Origin: Pseudolabrys sp.
Lineage (GTDB): Bacteria; Pseudomonadota; Alphaproteobacteria; Rhizobiales; Xanthobacteraceae
Assembly: GCA_017849615.1 (NCBI GenBank)
Contig: JAFIGS010000017.1
Coordinates: forward strand, 310,001 to 374,000
DNA: 64,000 nt
Reading direction: 5' to 3'
A program made the translations under genes and the position numbers. The notes under the pieces were generated by a model. It ran no database searches, was not told the DNA's origin, and worked only from the letters and a program-made list of their open reading frames with translations. Below are positions 19,320 through 29,199 of the stretch, in pieces. Position 1 is the stretch's first letter, and every line of letters starts with the position of its first letter.

Positions 19320-21614
19320 ATGGCGCGCGCCCACGCGGCGGGTGCGTCTGCACAGAGCGATTCCATCAAGGGTCTCGCGCAATCGATCGCCAAGCCGGCG
19401 TATCGTCGCCTCCTCACAGCCGAGCCCCTGCTGCGACGCGCGGTGCCCGTGCTGATCATCGCGTTCCTCGCGACGATCTGCGTCGGCGGCGTCGTGCAGG
19501 TTCTCGACCAGCGCCGCCAGGCGGTCGAGTTCATGGCGCTCTCGCTCGATGCCGCCGCCGATATCGCCGCCGAACGCCTGCAACGTCCGCTGAAGAATGC
19601 GCGCGACGCCGTCGAGCGTCCGCAGCAACTGCTGGCGCAGGCCCTGCCCGACTGGGCGAACGGCAACGGCCGCACCTTCCTGATCACCGACCGCAACGGC
19701 GTCATCACCGCCGCCATCCCCTCGACCAGCGTCACCATCGGCCGCCGCCTCATCGACCTGCTCGGCCCGACGCAGCCGCTCACCACCTTCGGCGCCGATG
19801 CCGGCGTGCTCGGCGTCGTCACGCCCGCCGGCCACGATGTGCTCGCCACCGTGCGCGGCCTCAAGGAGCCGTTCGGCCAGCTCGCCGTCGTGCAGGCGCG
19901 AGACGCCGCCGCCGCGCCGTCCCGCTCGATCACGACGCTGACCGTCACCTTGTCGGCGACCACCGGCTTCGTCGTGCTGATCCTCGGCTTCGCCTTCCAC
20001 TGGCAGGCGACGCGCGCCCGCGAGGCCGACACCATCTACGAAACCGTACGCACCCGCATCGACACCGCGTTGAACCGCGGCCGCTGCGGCCTGTGGGACT
20101 GGGACCTCGCCCGCGGCCGCATCTTCTGGTCGCAGTCGATGTTCGACATCCTCGGCCTCGAGGCCAAGGACGATCTCCTTTCCTTCGGCGACGTCAGCGC
20201 CCTCGTCCACCCCGACGACGTGCAGCTTTACGACGTCGCCCGCGAACTCGCCGAGGCGAAAAGCGCCACCATCGATCAGGCCTTCCGCATGCGGCACGCC
20301 GACGGCCACTGGGTCTGGCTGCGCGCGCGCTGCGAACTGGCGCGTCAGCCCGGCGACTCCGCGCTGCATCTCATCGGCATCGCCGTCGATGTCACCGAGC
20401 AGAAGAATCTCGTCGAGAAGACCGTCGCCGCCGACCTGCGCCTGCGCGACGCCATCGAGACCATCCCCGAAGCCTTCGTGCTGTGGGACGCCGACAACCG
20501 CCTCGTCCTGTGCAACTCCAATTTCCAGGACCTGCACGGCCTACCCGACGAGGCCATCGTCTCCGGCGCATCCTACGAGTCCGTCGTGGCGCAGGGCCGT
20601 GAGCCGATCGTCCGTCACACCGTCACCTCGAACGGCCCGACCAAGCCGGGCGCCCGCAATTTCGAGGCTCAGCTCGATGACGGCCGCTGGCTGCACATCA
20701 GCGAACGCCGCACCAAGGACGGCGGCTACGTCTCGGTCGGTACCGACATCACGACCATCAAGGCGCACGAGGAAAAGCTGGTCGAGGGCGAGAAGCGGCA
20801 GATGGCGACCATCGCCGACCTGCGCAGTTCGCAGCAGCGCGCCGAGGACATGGCCGGCAAATACGCCATCGAGAAAACCCGCGCCGAGGAAGCCAATCAG
20901 GCCAAATCGAAATTCCTGGCCAATATGAGCCACGAATTGCGCACGCCGCTCAACGCCATCATCGGCTTTTCCGAGATCATGCAGTCCGGCATGTTCGGCC
21001 CGCTCGGCGCCGAGAAGTACCAGGAGTACTGCACCGACATCCACTCGAGCGGCAAATACCTGCTCGACGTCATCAACGACATTCTCGACATGTCGAAGAT
21101 CGAAGCGGGTCGCATGCGGCTTGACTTCGAGGATCTGTCGCTCGATGCCCTGCTCGCCGAGTCGATGCGCGTCGTCTCGGCGCGTGCCGAGGAAAAGAAC
21201 GTCACGCTCGCTCCCCGTATCGCGCCGGACCTCCACCTACGCGCCGATCGCCGCGCCCTCAAGCAGATCGCGCTCAATCTGTTGTCGAACGCCGTCAAGT
21301 TCACGCCGGCCGGCGGGCAGATCACCGTGCGCGGCCGCGCCACCGATCATTGCGTCGTGCTCAGCATTGCCGACAGCGGTATCGGCATCGCCGCCGACGC
21401 GCTCACCCGCCTCGGCCGCCCCTTCGAGCAGGTCGAAAGCCACATCACCAAGACGCATCAGGGCTCGGGCCTCGGCCTCGCCATCGCCAAGTCGCTGGTC
21501 GAACTGCATGGCGGCTCGATGCGCATCCGCTCGGCGCTCGGGACCGGCACCGTCGTTACGGTGCGTCTGCCGCTGTCGCCGCAGTGCCCGCTGCCGAAGG
21601 AAGAAGCGGCCTAA
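19320..21614 (+). CDS. PAS-domain sensor histidine kinase
   Basis: This 764-aa inner-membrane kinase has a helix near residues 38-58 (AVPVLIIAFLATICVGGVVQ), a periplasmic region, and a second helix near 218-240. Two PAS domains follow; the first contains GLWDWDLARGRIFWSQSM and the second EAFVLWDADNRLVLCNSNF. Then come a coiled coil, HisKA with phospho-acceptor His in NMSHELRTPLNAIIGFSE, and HATPase_c with NLLSNAVKFTP, ADSGIGI and GSGLGLAI. This architecture resembles the PleC/DivJ kinase group. I chose the ATG at 19320, five bases after a perfect GGAGG; in-frame starts at 19242 and 19308 are possible. No response regulator is adjacent. Confidence 0.88.
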   Translation: MARAHAAGASAQSDSIKGLAQSIAKPAYRRLLTAEPLLRRAVPVLIIAFLATICVGGVVQVLDQRRQAVEFMALSLDAAADIAAERLQRPLKNARDAVERPQQLLAQALPDWANGNGRTFLITDRNGVITAAIPSTSVTIGRRLIDLLGPTQPLTTFGADAGVLGVVTPAGHDVLATVRGLKEPFGQLAVVQARDAAAAPSRSITTLTVTLSATTGFVVLILGFAFHWQATRAREADTIYETVRTRIDTALNRGRCGLWDWDLARGRIFWSQSMFDILGLEAKDDLLSFGDVSALVHPDDVQLYDVARELAEAKSATIDQAFRMRHADGHWVWLRARCELARQPGDSALHLIGIAVDVTEQKNLVEKTVAADLRLRDAIETIPEAFVLWDADNRLVLCNSNFQDLHGLPDEAIVSGASYESVVAQGREPIVRHTVTSNGPTKPGARNFEAQLDDGRWLHISERRTKDGGYVSVGTDITTIKAHEEKLVEGEKRQMATIADLRSSQQRAEDMAGKYAIEKTRAEEANQAKSKFLANMSHELRTPLNAIIGFSEIMQSGMFGPLGAEKYQEYCTDIHSSGKYLLDVINDILDMSKIEAGRMRLDFEDLSLDALLAESMRVVSARAEEKNVTLAPRIAPDLHLRADRRALKQIALNLLSNAVKFTPAGGQITVRGRATDHCVVLSIADSGIGIAADALTRLGRPFEQVESHITKTHQGSGLGLAIAKSLVELHGGSMRIRSALGTGTVVTVRLPLSPQCPLPKEEAA

Positions 21615-21617
21615 GCC

Positions 21618-21726
21618 CGTCATTCCGGGGCGCGCCGCAGGCGCGAACCCGGAATCCAGAAACAAAATCGATCCGTTCTTGTGGCTCGATTCCGGGTTCG
21701 GCCCTTCGGGCCGCCCCGGAATGACG
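21618..21726. repeat. Palindromic interspersed repeat, type C
   Basis: CGTCATTCCGGGGC at the left end and its complement GCCCCGGAATGACG at the right enclose GAACCCGGAATCCAGA / CTCGATTCCGGGTTCGG blocks. It fills the gap between the PAS kinase and glnE genes and may form a long stem that ends both convergent transcripts. Confidence 0.75.
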
Positions 21727-21734
21727 GCGAGAAC

Positions 21735-24689
21735 CTAAGGCTCCCCGCCCAATATCCGCACGAAGCTGGCGCGCACCTTGGCCTGCGTCTCGAACAAAGT
21801 GGCGTTGAGCGTGGCGAAATCCGGCACGTCCGCCGCGCGGGTCAGGAGGCGCAACAGCCCCGGCCCCGCGGTCTTGGGATCGAACGGACCGGACAGGCAC
21901 AGCCGCAATATCTGCGTAAGGTCGTGATAGAGCTGCGCCGCCGGCCGCAGCACCTCGGCATCCTCCACCGAAATCAGACGCAACTGCCGTGCGATGTCCA
22001 GGACGCGCGCCGTCGAGGTATCGAGGATGGTCGGCTGGTCATGCGCATGCACCAGTTGCAGATACTGGGCGATGAATTCGAGATCGACCAGGCCGCCTTT
22101 GGCGTATTTCAGATCCCACGGATTGGCGTCGCCCTTCTCGGTGGCGATGGCGCCGCGCATCTCGACGACGTCGCCGGCGATCAGCGCCTTGTCGCGCGGC
22201 CGGCACAGGATGTCCTTGATCACCGCGTCGGCGCGCTTGCCGAACTCCGGCGAGCCCGTGATCACGCGCGCGCGGGTCAGCGCCATGTGCTCCCAGGTCC
22301 AGGCTTCGTTCTCCTGATAGTGAACGAAGCTGCCGAGCTGCGTCGCCAGCGGCCCCGCCTGCCCCGAGGGCCGCAGCCGCATATCGACTTCGTAGAGCGC
22401 GCCGTAGTTGGTCTGCGCGGTCAGCGTGTTGATCAGGCGCTGCGTCAGCCGCGCGAAATACTGCCCGCCATAAAGCGGACGGCGGCCGTCGGATTCCGGC
22501 GCCTCGCTGTCGAAGTCGTAGATCATGATCAGATCGAGGTCGGAGCTCGCGGTCATCTCGCGGCCGCCGAGCTTGCCCATCGCGACGACAGCGGTCTGCT
22601 CGTCCTTCACGTGGCCGTAGACCGACGCGAAATTGTCGGCCACGGCGCGATGCACCGCGCGCAGAATGGCGTCGGCCAGCCGCGCATAGGCCTCGCCGGC
22701 CGCGCGCGCCGTCAGCGTGCCGGTGAGAATGCGTACGCCGATCAGGAACAGGTATTCGAGCCCGAACATGCGAATGCGCTCGAGCAGGTCTTCGTCGTAG
22801 CGCGCCTGCGCCAGCGCGGCGTCGAGCCGCCGCTGCAGCTCTTCGTCATCCGGCAAGGCGCCGAAGAAGCTCGGATCGACCAGCGCATCCATCACTTCGG
22901 GATGCCGCGCCAGCGTTTCGCCGAGCCGCGGCGCGGCCCCCAGCACCAGCGCGGTCAGCGCGATCAGGTCGGGCTTCTGCTGCAGCAGCGACAACAGCCG
23001 CGCCGCGCCATGCAGATTGCCGAGGAAGTGATCGAACAGCACCAGCGTGGCGTTCGGATTGTCGGTGCGGCCGAGCTGTTCGAGCAGCACCGGCAGCAAG
23101 GTCATCAGGTGGCTGCGCGCCACCTCCCCGTTCAGCGAACGGTGCTCGCCGCGCAGCCACTGGCGCACGATGCCGGAAGCTTCCAGCGGCGCGCGGAAGC
23201 CCATCTCGCCGAGCCGCGCCACGGTTTTCGGATCGTCCGCCGTGTCCGGAAAATTCAGCGCCGGCGCGTCGCTCTCCGGCTCCTTCTGGAACAGCCGCGC
23301 GTAATGCCGCTGCACCATTTTGAGATAGCCGACCAGCACCGCGGCGAAGGCGTCGCGGCTTTCGAAGCCGAGGAAATGGGCAAAGCGCTCCATCGCCTCG
23401 CGGTTGTCGGGCAGCTCCTGCGTCTGCTCATCATTGATCATCTGCAGCCGGTGCTCGACCGCGCGCAGGAACAGATAGGCCGCCTTCATCTCGTCGCGGG
23501 CCTCGGCGCCGATCCAGCCATCGTCGCGAAGCTTGTCGAGCGTCACCAGCGTTTCGCGGTCGCGCAAATGCGGATTGCGGCCGCCGGCGATCAGTTGCTG
23601 GGTCTGGGCGAAGAACTCGACCTCGCGGATGCCGCCGCGGCCGAGCTTGATGTTGTGGCCCTCGACCGCGATCTCGCCGTGGCCGCGAAACGCGTTGATC
23701 TGCCGCTTCATCGCATGAACGTCGGCGACGGCGACGTAATCGAGATACTTGCGCCAGACGAAGGGCGACAGTTCGTGGAGGATCGCCTCGCCCGCGGCGA
23801 TGTCGCCGGCGCAAGGGCGGCCCTTGATAAGCATGGCCCGTTCCCAGTTCTGGCCGACGCTTTCGTAATAGGACAGCGCGGCCGGCGTCGAGATGGCGAT
23901 GCCGGTCGAACCGGGATCGGGGCGCAGGCGCAGATCGGTGCGGAACACGTAGCCGTCGCCGGTGTGCTCCTGCAGCAGCTTCACCACGCGCTGGGTGATG
24001 CGCACGAAGGTCGGCGCCGCCTCGACGCCGTCGGCGAGCGGCGCGATATCGGGATCGAAGAAAACGATGAGGTCAATGTCGCTGGAATAGTTGAGCTCGA
24101 AGGCGCCCATCTTGCCCATAGCGAGCACGATGTAGCCGCTGCCGAGCTGCGGCTGGCTCGCGTCCGTCGGCTTCAACTTGCCGGCGCGCGCGGCTTCCGC
24201 GAGCGCAAAACGCACCGCGGCATCGACGGCGGTGTCGGCGAGCTGGGTCAAGGCGCGGGTCGCCTGCATGATCGGCCACACGCCGCCGATATCGGCCAGC
24301 GCGATCAGCAGCGCCGCTTCGGCCTTCATCTTGCGCAGCGCACGCATCGCGTCGGCGATGTCGTCGGCCTGCGCGGCCTCGCCGCCGCACCGCGCGAGCA
24401 GCGCGGCAAGATGACGCTCCGGATCGGCCTGCAACAGCGCCATGAAGCGCGCCGGATCGGCCGTGATCAGGTCCCACAGGAAGGGCGAGCTCTCGGCCAG
24501 GCTTTCGACCAAAGCCGCGGCGCGCGGCCAGGAGTCGAACAGCGCGCGCAATGTCTGCGCTTGCGGACCGGCCAGGGACGCCAGCCATTCGCCCACACGG
24601 GCGCGCGCCACCGCCGCGTCGGTGAGGACGGGAGCGGCAGCGATGCATTCAGCCAGCGTCAGCCCGGCATGCTGATTCGGCGCATTCAT
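21735..24689 (-). CDS. glnE: Bifunctional glutamine synthetase adenylyltransferase/adenylyl-removing enzyme
   Basis: At 984 aa this is a full-length GlnE, which adenylylates glutamine synthetase when nitrogen is plentiful and reverses this under P-II control when it is scarce. Two nucleotidyltransferase domains are present. The N-terminal one has GKMGAFELNYSSDIDLIVFF (about residues 191-210) and the C-terminal one has GKLGGREMTASSDLDLIMIY (about 705-724). Each carries the paired Asp metal ligands. Helical GlnE regions lie between and after them. The start overlaps the stop of the histidine kinase gene by four bases, so the two are co-translated, as in other Rhizobiales. Confidence 0.96.
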   Translation of the reverse strand: MNAPNQHAGLTLAECIAAAPVLTDAAVARARVGEWLASLAGPQAQTLRALFDSWPRAAALVESLAESSPFLWDLITADPARFMALLQADPERHLAALLARCGGEAAQADDIADAMRALRKMKAEAALLIALADIGGVWPIMQATRALTQLADTAVDAAVRFALAEAARAGKLKPTDASQPQLGSGYIVLAMGKMGAFELNYSSDIDLIVFFDPDIAPLADGVEAAPTFVRITQRVVKLLQEHTGDGYVFRTDLRLRPDPGSTGIAISTPAALSYYESVGQNWERAMLIKGRPCAGDIAAGEAILHELSPFVWRKYLDYVAVADVHAMKRQINAFRGHGEIAVEGHNIKLGRGGIREVEFFAQTQQLIAGGRNPHLRDRETLVTLDKLRDDGWIGAEARDEMKAAYLFLRAVEHRLQMINDEQTQELPDNREAMERFAHFLGFESRDAFAAVLVGYLKMVQRHYARLFQKEPESDAPALNFPDTADDPKTVARLGEMGFRAPLEASGIVRQWLRGEHRSLNGEVARSHLMTLLPVLLEQLGRTDNPNATLVLFDHFLGNLHGAARLLSLLQQKPDLIALTALVLGAAPRLGETLARHPEVMDALVDPSFFGALPDDEELQRRLDAALAQARYDEDLLERIRMFGLEYLFLIGVRILTGTLTARAAGEAYARLADAILRAVHRAVADNFASVYGHVKDEQTAVVAMGKLGGREMTASSDLDLIMIYDFDSEAPESDGRRPLYGGQYFARLTQRLINTLTAQTNYGALYEVDMRLRPSGQAGPLATQLGSFVHYQENEAWTWEHMALTRARVITGSPEFGKRADAVIKDILCRPRDKALIAGDVVEMRGAIATEKGDANPWDLKYAKGGLVDLEFIAQYLQLVHAHDQPTILDTSTARVLDIARQLRLISVEDAEVLRPAAQLYHDLTQILRLCLSGPFDPKTAGPGLLRLLTRAADVPDFATLNATLFETQAKVRASFVRILGGEP

Positions 24690-26152
24690 CCCGCCATCTG
24701 TACCGGTCCCGTGCGCGGCAATGCAATGATGCTCTTGAGACCGGGAGCGTTGTCGGCAAGGGTAAGCTCACCGTCGTGCAACCGCGCCACCGCCGCGGCG
24801 AGGCTGAGGCCGAGGCCAGATCCCGGCAGCGAACGGCTCTGCTCCAGCCGCACGAACCGTTCCAGCGCCCGCGAACGGTCAGCTTCCGGAATTCCGGGGC
24901 CGTTATCGGCCACCGTCAGCAAGACGCGCTCGCCCTCGACTTGCGCGCGGACGAGAATGGCCGGCGGCGGGGCATCGGCCGGCCGCTCGCCCGCGAGGCT
25001 GTACTTGATGGCGTTGTCCACCAGATTGGCGAGCGCCTGGCTGACGAGATCGCGCTTGCCCTTCAGCGTCGCCGGCTGTTCGGCCTCCACCGTGAGCGCG
25101 ATGCCCCTCTCCTCGGCCAGCGGCTCATAGAGTTCGCCGATGTCGCGCGCCAGCTCGGCGGCGTCGAACTCCGCCATGTCGTCGCGCGACTGGCCCGACT
25201 CGGCGCGCGCGATCAGCAGCAGCGCGTTGAAGGTGCGGATCAGCCCGTCGGATTCCTCGATGGTTCCCTCGAGCGCGCTGCGATATTCGGCTTCGCTGCT
25301 GGCCGTGCGCAACGCTTCCTCGCAACGGTTGCGCAACCGCGTCAGCGGCGTCTTGAGATCGTGCGCGATGTTGTCGGAGACCTCCTTGAGCCCGTGCATC
25401 AGCGCCTCGATGCGCTCGAGCATCAGGTTGACGTTCTCCGCGAGACGATCGAGCTCGTCGCCGGTGCCTTCGACCGGCAGGCGCTCGCCGAGATCGCCGG
25501 CCATGATGGAGCGGCTTGTCTCGGTCATGGCGTCCACCCGGCGCAGCACGCGGCGCGTCACGAACAGGCCGCCGCCCAGGCCGAGCACGATCACCAGCGC
25601 GATCGACCAGCGACCGGCCGAGGCGATGATGCTGTACAGCCGCTCGCGTTCCTCGAGGTCGCGCCCGACCAGCAGCCGGAAGCCGCCGGGCAACTGGAAC
25701 ACCCGGACGAGCGAATGATGCTCAGGATGCGTGGCGCCCTCGGTTTCGTCGAGCCGTTTATACGGCGTCTCGATCCAGCCGTCGGTATCGAGCACGCCGG
25801 TCGGCAGATCGGTCACGTTGCCCGCGAGCGTATCGCCGTTGAACGTCGTCACGAGGTAAAGGCTGGAGCCCGGCCGGCGCGCCCGCGCATCGACGGTCAG
25901 CACCAGGCGGCGAATGCCGCCGAGCCGGTATTGCTCGGACAGGCCGGTGATTTCGGCGTTCACCGTATCGGTGATCTGCTCGGTGATCAGGCGGCGGGTG
26001 TTGAAGGCGAAGTAACCGAGCAGCGCCATCGCGAACAGCGCGAACACGGTGAGATACACCAGCGTCAGCTTGAACGTCGTGGTGCGCAGTAGTTTGCCGA
26101 GCGCGGAAAAGGTCCGCGCCTTCTTGTCCTGCGCCTGAGAATCCTGGGCCAT
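24686..26152 (-). CDS. Two-component sensor histidine kinase, HAMP type
   Basis: This 488-aa inner-membrane kinase has a first helix at LTLVYLTVFALFAMALLGYF (about residues 34-53) and a ~130-residue periplasmic sensor. A second helix, WSIALVIVLGLGGGLFVT, is followed by a HAMP domain (RRVDAMTETSRSIMAGDLGE). HisKA has phospho-acceptor His in NIAHDLKTPLTRL near residue 259. HATPase_c has LANLVDNAIKY, DNGPGIP and GSGLGLSL. Its partner response regulator lies 204 bp upstream, separated by an interspersed repeat. The operon context with ccm, degP and glnE suggests an envelope-stress signal; that is inference. Confidence 0.9.
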   Translation of the reverse strand: MAQDSQAQDKKARTFSALGKLLRTTTFKLTLVYLTVFALFAMALLGYFAFNTRRLITEQITDTVNAEITGLSEQYRLGGIRRLVLTVDARARRPGSSLYLVTTFNGDTLAGNVTDLPTGVLDTDGWIETPYKRLDETEGATHPEHHSLVRVFQLPGGFRLLVGRDLEERERLYSIIASAGRWSIALVIVLGLGGGLFVTRRVLRRVDAMTETSRSIMAGDLGERLPVEGTGDELDRLAENVNLMLERIEALMHGLKEVSDNIAHDLKTPLTRLRNRCEEALRTASSEAEYRSALEGTIEESDGLIRTFNALLLIARAESGQSRDDMAEFDAAELARDIGELYEPLAEERGIALTVEAEQPATLKGKRDLVSQALANLVDNAIKYSLAGERPADAPPPAILVRAQVEGERVLLTVADNGPGIPEADRSRALERFVRLEQSRSLPGSGLGLSLAAAVARLHDGELTLADNAPGLKSIIALPRTGPVQMAG

Positions 26153-26210
26153 GGTGAGACTTTAGACGAGCCGGCAGCCAGCCCCTAGTGGGCGCCGCGG
26201 TTTCGGCCCG

Positions 26211-26321
26211 CTCCCTCTCCCCTTGGGGGAGAGGCTGGGGTGAGGGGGCAAGTGACTCTCGATAGATCGTATCCCCTCACCCGGATTGCGTCGCAATCCG
26301 ACCTCTCCCCATGGGAGAGGT
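26211..26321. repeat. Interspersed repeat, type D
   Basis: CCCTCTCCCCTTGGGGGAGAGG and GGGTGAGGGGG blocks face CCCCTCACCC and CCTCTCCCCATGGGAGAGG, with a small GGATTGCG/CGCAATCC stem between them. It is the common CCTCTCCCC/CCCTCACCC rhizobial repeat, placed between the response regulator and kinase genes of one operon. Confidence 0.75.
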
Positions 26322-26356
26322 AAAGTGGGCACTCACCATCGGTCATGACGATGCGA

Positions 26357-27037
26357 TTAACGGGCGCCGTCGCGGATCATGTAGCCGGCCCCGCGCACCG
26401 TATGCAGAAGCGGCTGGGCGAAGCCCTTGTCGATCTTGGAGCGCAGGCGGGAGATGTGCACGTCGATGACGTTGGTCTGCGGATCGAAGTGATAGTCCCA
26501 CACATTCTCCAGCAGCATGGTGCGCGTCACCACCTGCCCGGCGTGCCGCATGAGATATTCGAGCAGCCGGAATTCGCGGGGCTGCAGCACGATTTCTTCC
26601 GTGCCGCGCCGCACCGTGTGCGACAGCCGGTCGAGATAGAGATCGCCGACGCGCAGCTCGGTCTCCTCGGCGCGCGCGGCGCGGCGGCGCGACAGCACCT
26701 CGACCCGCGCCAGCAGTTCGGTGAACGAATAGGGCTTCGGCAGATAATCGTCGCCGCCGGCGCGCAGGCCCTTGACGCGGTCATCGACCTGGCCGAGCGC
26801 GGACAGGATCAGCGCCGGAGTCTCGATGTGTTTCTTGCGCAGCTCGCCGATGACCGACAGGCCGTCGCGCTTGGGCAGCATGCGATCGACGATCAGGACG
26901 TCGTACTGGCCGTCCAGCGCCATGGCGAAACCGTCGTCGCCGTCATGGGCGGCATCGGCGACGTGGCCGACCTCGCGGAACGCCTTGACCAGATAGTCGG
27001 CGGCGTCGCGGTCATCCTCGATGATGAGAAGGCGCAT
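26357..27037 (-). CDS. OmpR/PhoB-family response regulator
   Basis: This 226-aa DNA-binding regulator starts at RLLIIEDDRDAADYLVKAF. The receiver domain has acidic pocket residues E-D-D near position 7 and the phospho-acceptor Asp in DVLIVDRMLPKRDGL near residue 51. The winged-helix domain contains EIVLQPREFRLLEYLMRH and TNVIDVHISRLRSKI. The ATG at 27037 is used because the receiver fold begins immediately; an in-frame start at 27112 would add 25 unrelated residues. It is transcribed with the kinase downstream. Confidence 0.92.
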   Translation of the reverse strand: MRLLIIEDDRDAADYLVKAFREVGHVADAAHDGDDGFAMALDGQYDVLIVDRMLPKRDGLSVIGELRKKHIETPALILSALGQVDDRVKGLRAGGDDYLPKPYSFTELLARVEVLSRRRAARAEETELRVGDLYLDRLSHTVRRGTEEIVLQPREFRLLEYLMRHAGQVVTRTMLLENVWDYHFDPQTNVIDVHISRLRSKIDKGFAQPLLHTVRGAGYMIRDGAR

Positions 27038-27431
27038 GGTGACCCGATCCGGCTGCGCCTCGCCCCTTGGAGCGGACAGGCGCTGACTCGTGCTGAGCTC
27101 GTAACTAGCCATCGGATTACCATCACTTCCAGGCGATTCGGCGGCCTGTTCTGCCGCATGACGCCGCTGTCAGCCTCCAATTAGGCCGTTGCGCCCGGCC
27201 AGGCCTGAAAATCAGGTCGTACGCGAGGGGGTGACGGGGCTGGCCCGCCACCCCCTCAACGACCCCATCCCGGCGGGGGCGACGGTTGCCGGGATGAAGC
27301 ACGTTCGCCGCCAGATCCGCGTACGGTCCTGCGGCCTAGAGAGGCGGGACGGGCTCAGGGCCCGTCCCGCCGAGGGTGCGCCGGCAGTGGGGGCGACGGT
27401 AACCGCCGGCACATCCCCGAACTTGGCGGTG
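27038..27431. other. Intergenic region with degP terminator-like hairpins
   Basis: This 394-bp gap between the response regulator and degP holds no convincing gene. It contains a perfect 12-bp inverted repeat, GGCGGGACGGGC / GCCCGTCCCGCC (27343-27371, 5-base loop), which would fold downstream of the degP stop but lacks a clear T tail. A second pair, GAGGGGGTG / CACCCCCTC (about 27225-27256), lies closer to the regulator. The AT-rich part near 27110-27185 is the likely regulator promoter region. Confidence 0.55.
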
Positions 27432-29015
27432 TCAGCCGTTGCCGACCGGCAAGGCGACGAAGCGGCTGTTGTCGCCCTTCTTCACGCGCATCAGCACGGT
27501 GCGCTTGCCGTCCTTGCGCACCGCGGCGATGGCCTGGCGCACGTCGTTCGGCGAGGACACTTTCTTGCCCGCGACTTCGAGGATGACGTCGCCGATGGCG
27601 AAGCCGCGCTCGGCGGCGGCGCCGGCGCCGTCAACGTCGGTAACAACAACACCGTCGGCACCGGCCCCAGCAACACGACCGGCGGGCGCGAGGGTCAGGC
27701 CGAGCTTGCCGACATCGGCGCCTTCGGCATTGTCGTCACCGGTGTCGCCGGCCTTGGCCTGTTGATCGGTCGGCAAGGTGCCGAGTGAGACCTGCACCGT
27801 CTTTTCCGAACCGCCGCTCAGCAGCGTCAGCTTGACGCTCTGCTTGGGCTGCATCGCGCCGATCTTCTTGGCCAGATCGCGCGCATCCTTGACCTCTTCG
27901 CCATTGACCGCGGTGATCACGTCGCCGGCCTTGATGCCCGCCTGCTGCGCCGGGCCACCGGCCTGCGGCTCGGCGACGAGCGCGCCTTGCGTCTTCTTGA
28001 GCCCGAGCGAGTCGGCGATTTCCTGGGTGACCGGCTGAATCTGCACGCCGATCCAGCCGCGCGTGACCGAGCCGTGCTCCTTGAGCTGGGCGACGACGGT
28101 CTTCACCGTCTCCGACGGGATCGCGAAGGCGATACCGACCGAGCCGCCGGACGGCGAGAAGATCGCGGTGTTGACGCCGATGACATTGCCTTCGACGTCG
28201 AAGGCCGGGCCACCCGAGTTGCCCTTGTTCACGGGCGCATCGATCTGGATGAAGTCGTCATAGGCGCTGGCGCCGATGTCACGGCCACGGGCCGAAACGA
28301 TGCCCGACGTCACGGTGCTGGAGAGGCCGAAGGGGTTGCCGACCGCAAGCACCCAGTCGCCGATACGCGGCGGCTTGTCGGCGAGCTTCACGAACGGGAA
28401 CGAGGCGCCATCGACTTTGATCAGCGCCAGATCGGTCCGGGGATCGGTACCGATCACCTTGGCCTTGTAGGTTTTGCCGTCGTCGGTCTTGACCTCAACG
28501 CTCTCGGCCTTGTCGACGACATGGTTGTTGGTCACGGCGAAGCCGTCGGCCGAGATGAAGAAGCCGGAGCCCTGCCCGGTGACGGACGGATGACCGCCGC
28601 GGCCCCCGCGCGGGCCCATCCCGGGACCCTGGCCGGGCATGCCATCGGGCATGCCGAAGCGGCGGAAGAACTCACGCAGTCCGGGGGGCACGTTTTCCAT
28701 GTCGGCGCCGCCGCGGCCGATCGTTTCGGAGCCGCCGTCGACCTTAACCCGGACCGAGATCACGGCCGGCTTCACCTGCTCGACGATGTCGGCAAAACCG
28801 TTCGGAGCCGGCAGCTTGCGCGCCTGCTCGGTGAGGTTCTGCGCCATCGCGGCCGGGTAATGCAGCGACAGATTGAAATCAGGCGTGGCAACGAACGCCG
28901 CAGCGCCGAGGCCGGCAATGGTGGTCGCCAGCAGCGCAGCGCGACGCACGGTCAGCGCACGCGGCTTCTTCGGGGAGTTGGGGGATTGGGGAGCAGGATT
29001 GACGCTCGCGGACAT
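27432..29015 (-). CDS. degP: Do-family periplasmic serine protease/chaperone
   Basis: This 527-aa HtrA/DegP protein degrades or refolds damaged envelope proteins. A signal/anchor segment RRAALLATTIAGLGAAAFVA lies near the N-terminus. The protease domain carries the triad His (VTNNHVVDKA), Asp (PRTDLALIKV) and Ser (NKGNSGGPAFD). Two PDZ domains follow; the first contains RGWIGVQIQPVT and GDVITAVNGEEV, the second GDVILEVAGKKV. The loop after the signal is rich in Gly, Met and Pro. The ATG at 29015 has GGAG nine bases upstream; an in-frame ATG at 29030 is the alternative. It follows ccmH by ~185 bp, an order shared with other Rhizobiales. Confidence 0.95.
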   Translation of the reverse strand: MSASVNPAPQSPNSPKKPRALTVRRAALLATTIAGLGAAAFVATPDFNLSLHYPAAMAQNLTEQARKLPAPNGFADIVEQVKPAVISVRVKVDGGSETIGRGGADMENVPPGLREFFRRFGMPDGMPGQGPGMGPRGGRGGHPSVTGQGSGFFISADGFAVTNNHVVDKAESVEVKTDDGKTYKAKVIGTDPRTDLALIKVDGASFPFVKLADKPPRIGDWVLAVGNPFGLSSTVTSGIVSARGRDIGASAYDDFIQIDAPVNKGNSGGPAFDVEGNVIGVNTAIFSPSGGSVGIAFAIPSETVKTVVAQLKEHGSVTRGWIGVQIQPVTQEIADSLGLKKTQGALVAEPQAGGPAQQAGIKAGDVITAVNGEEVKDARDLAKKIGAMQPKQSVKLTLLSGGSEKTVQVSLGTLPTDQQAKAGDTGDDNAEGADVGKLGLTLAPAGRVAGAGADGVVVTDVDGAGAAAERGFAIGDVILEVAGKKVSSPNDVRQAIAAVRKDGKRTVLMRVKKGDNSRFVALPVGNG

Positions 29016-29199
29016 CTTGAAAATCTCCATCGGATCGCATCAGGCGCGTAGCGCCGTCTGTCAGCATGGGGCGCTGAGCGCGCCGTGTTGATGCGAAGAT
29101 GGAGGTTGCCGCCTTACAGCGTTCTGACGGGGGGATTAAAAATCGGTAAGGTGGGAAAAAGTTTGTGCTTGAATTTCAATGTCTTGGCGCCAGCGGCAG

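Noticed and set aside
21681-25130. 1149-aa plus-strand open frame
   Set aside because: It is antisense to glnE and the histidine kinase, which have clear family motifs. Long antisense frames are expected at this GC content.
27189-27788. Plus-strand open frame at the 3' end of degP
   Set aside because: It is mostly antisense to degP, and its non-overlapping part is GC-rich hairpin sequence.
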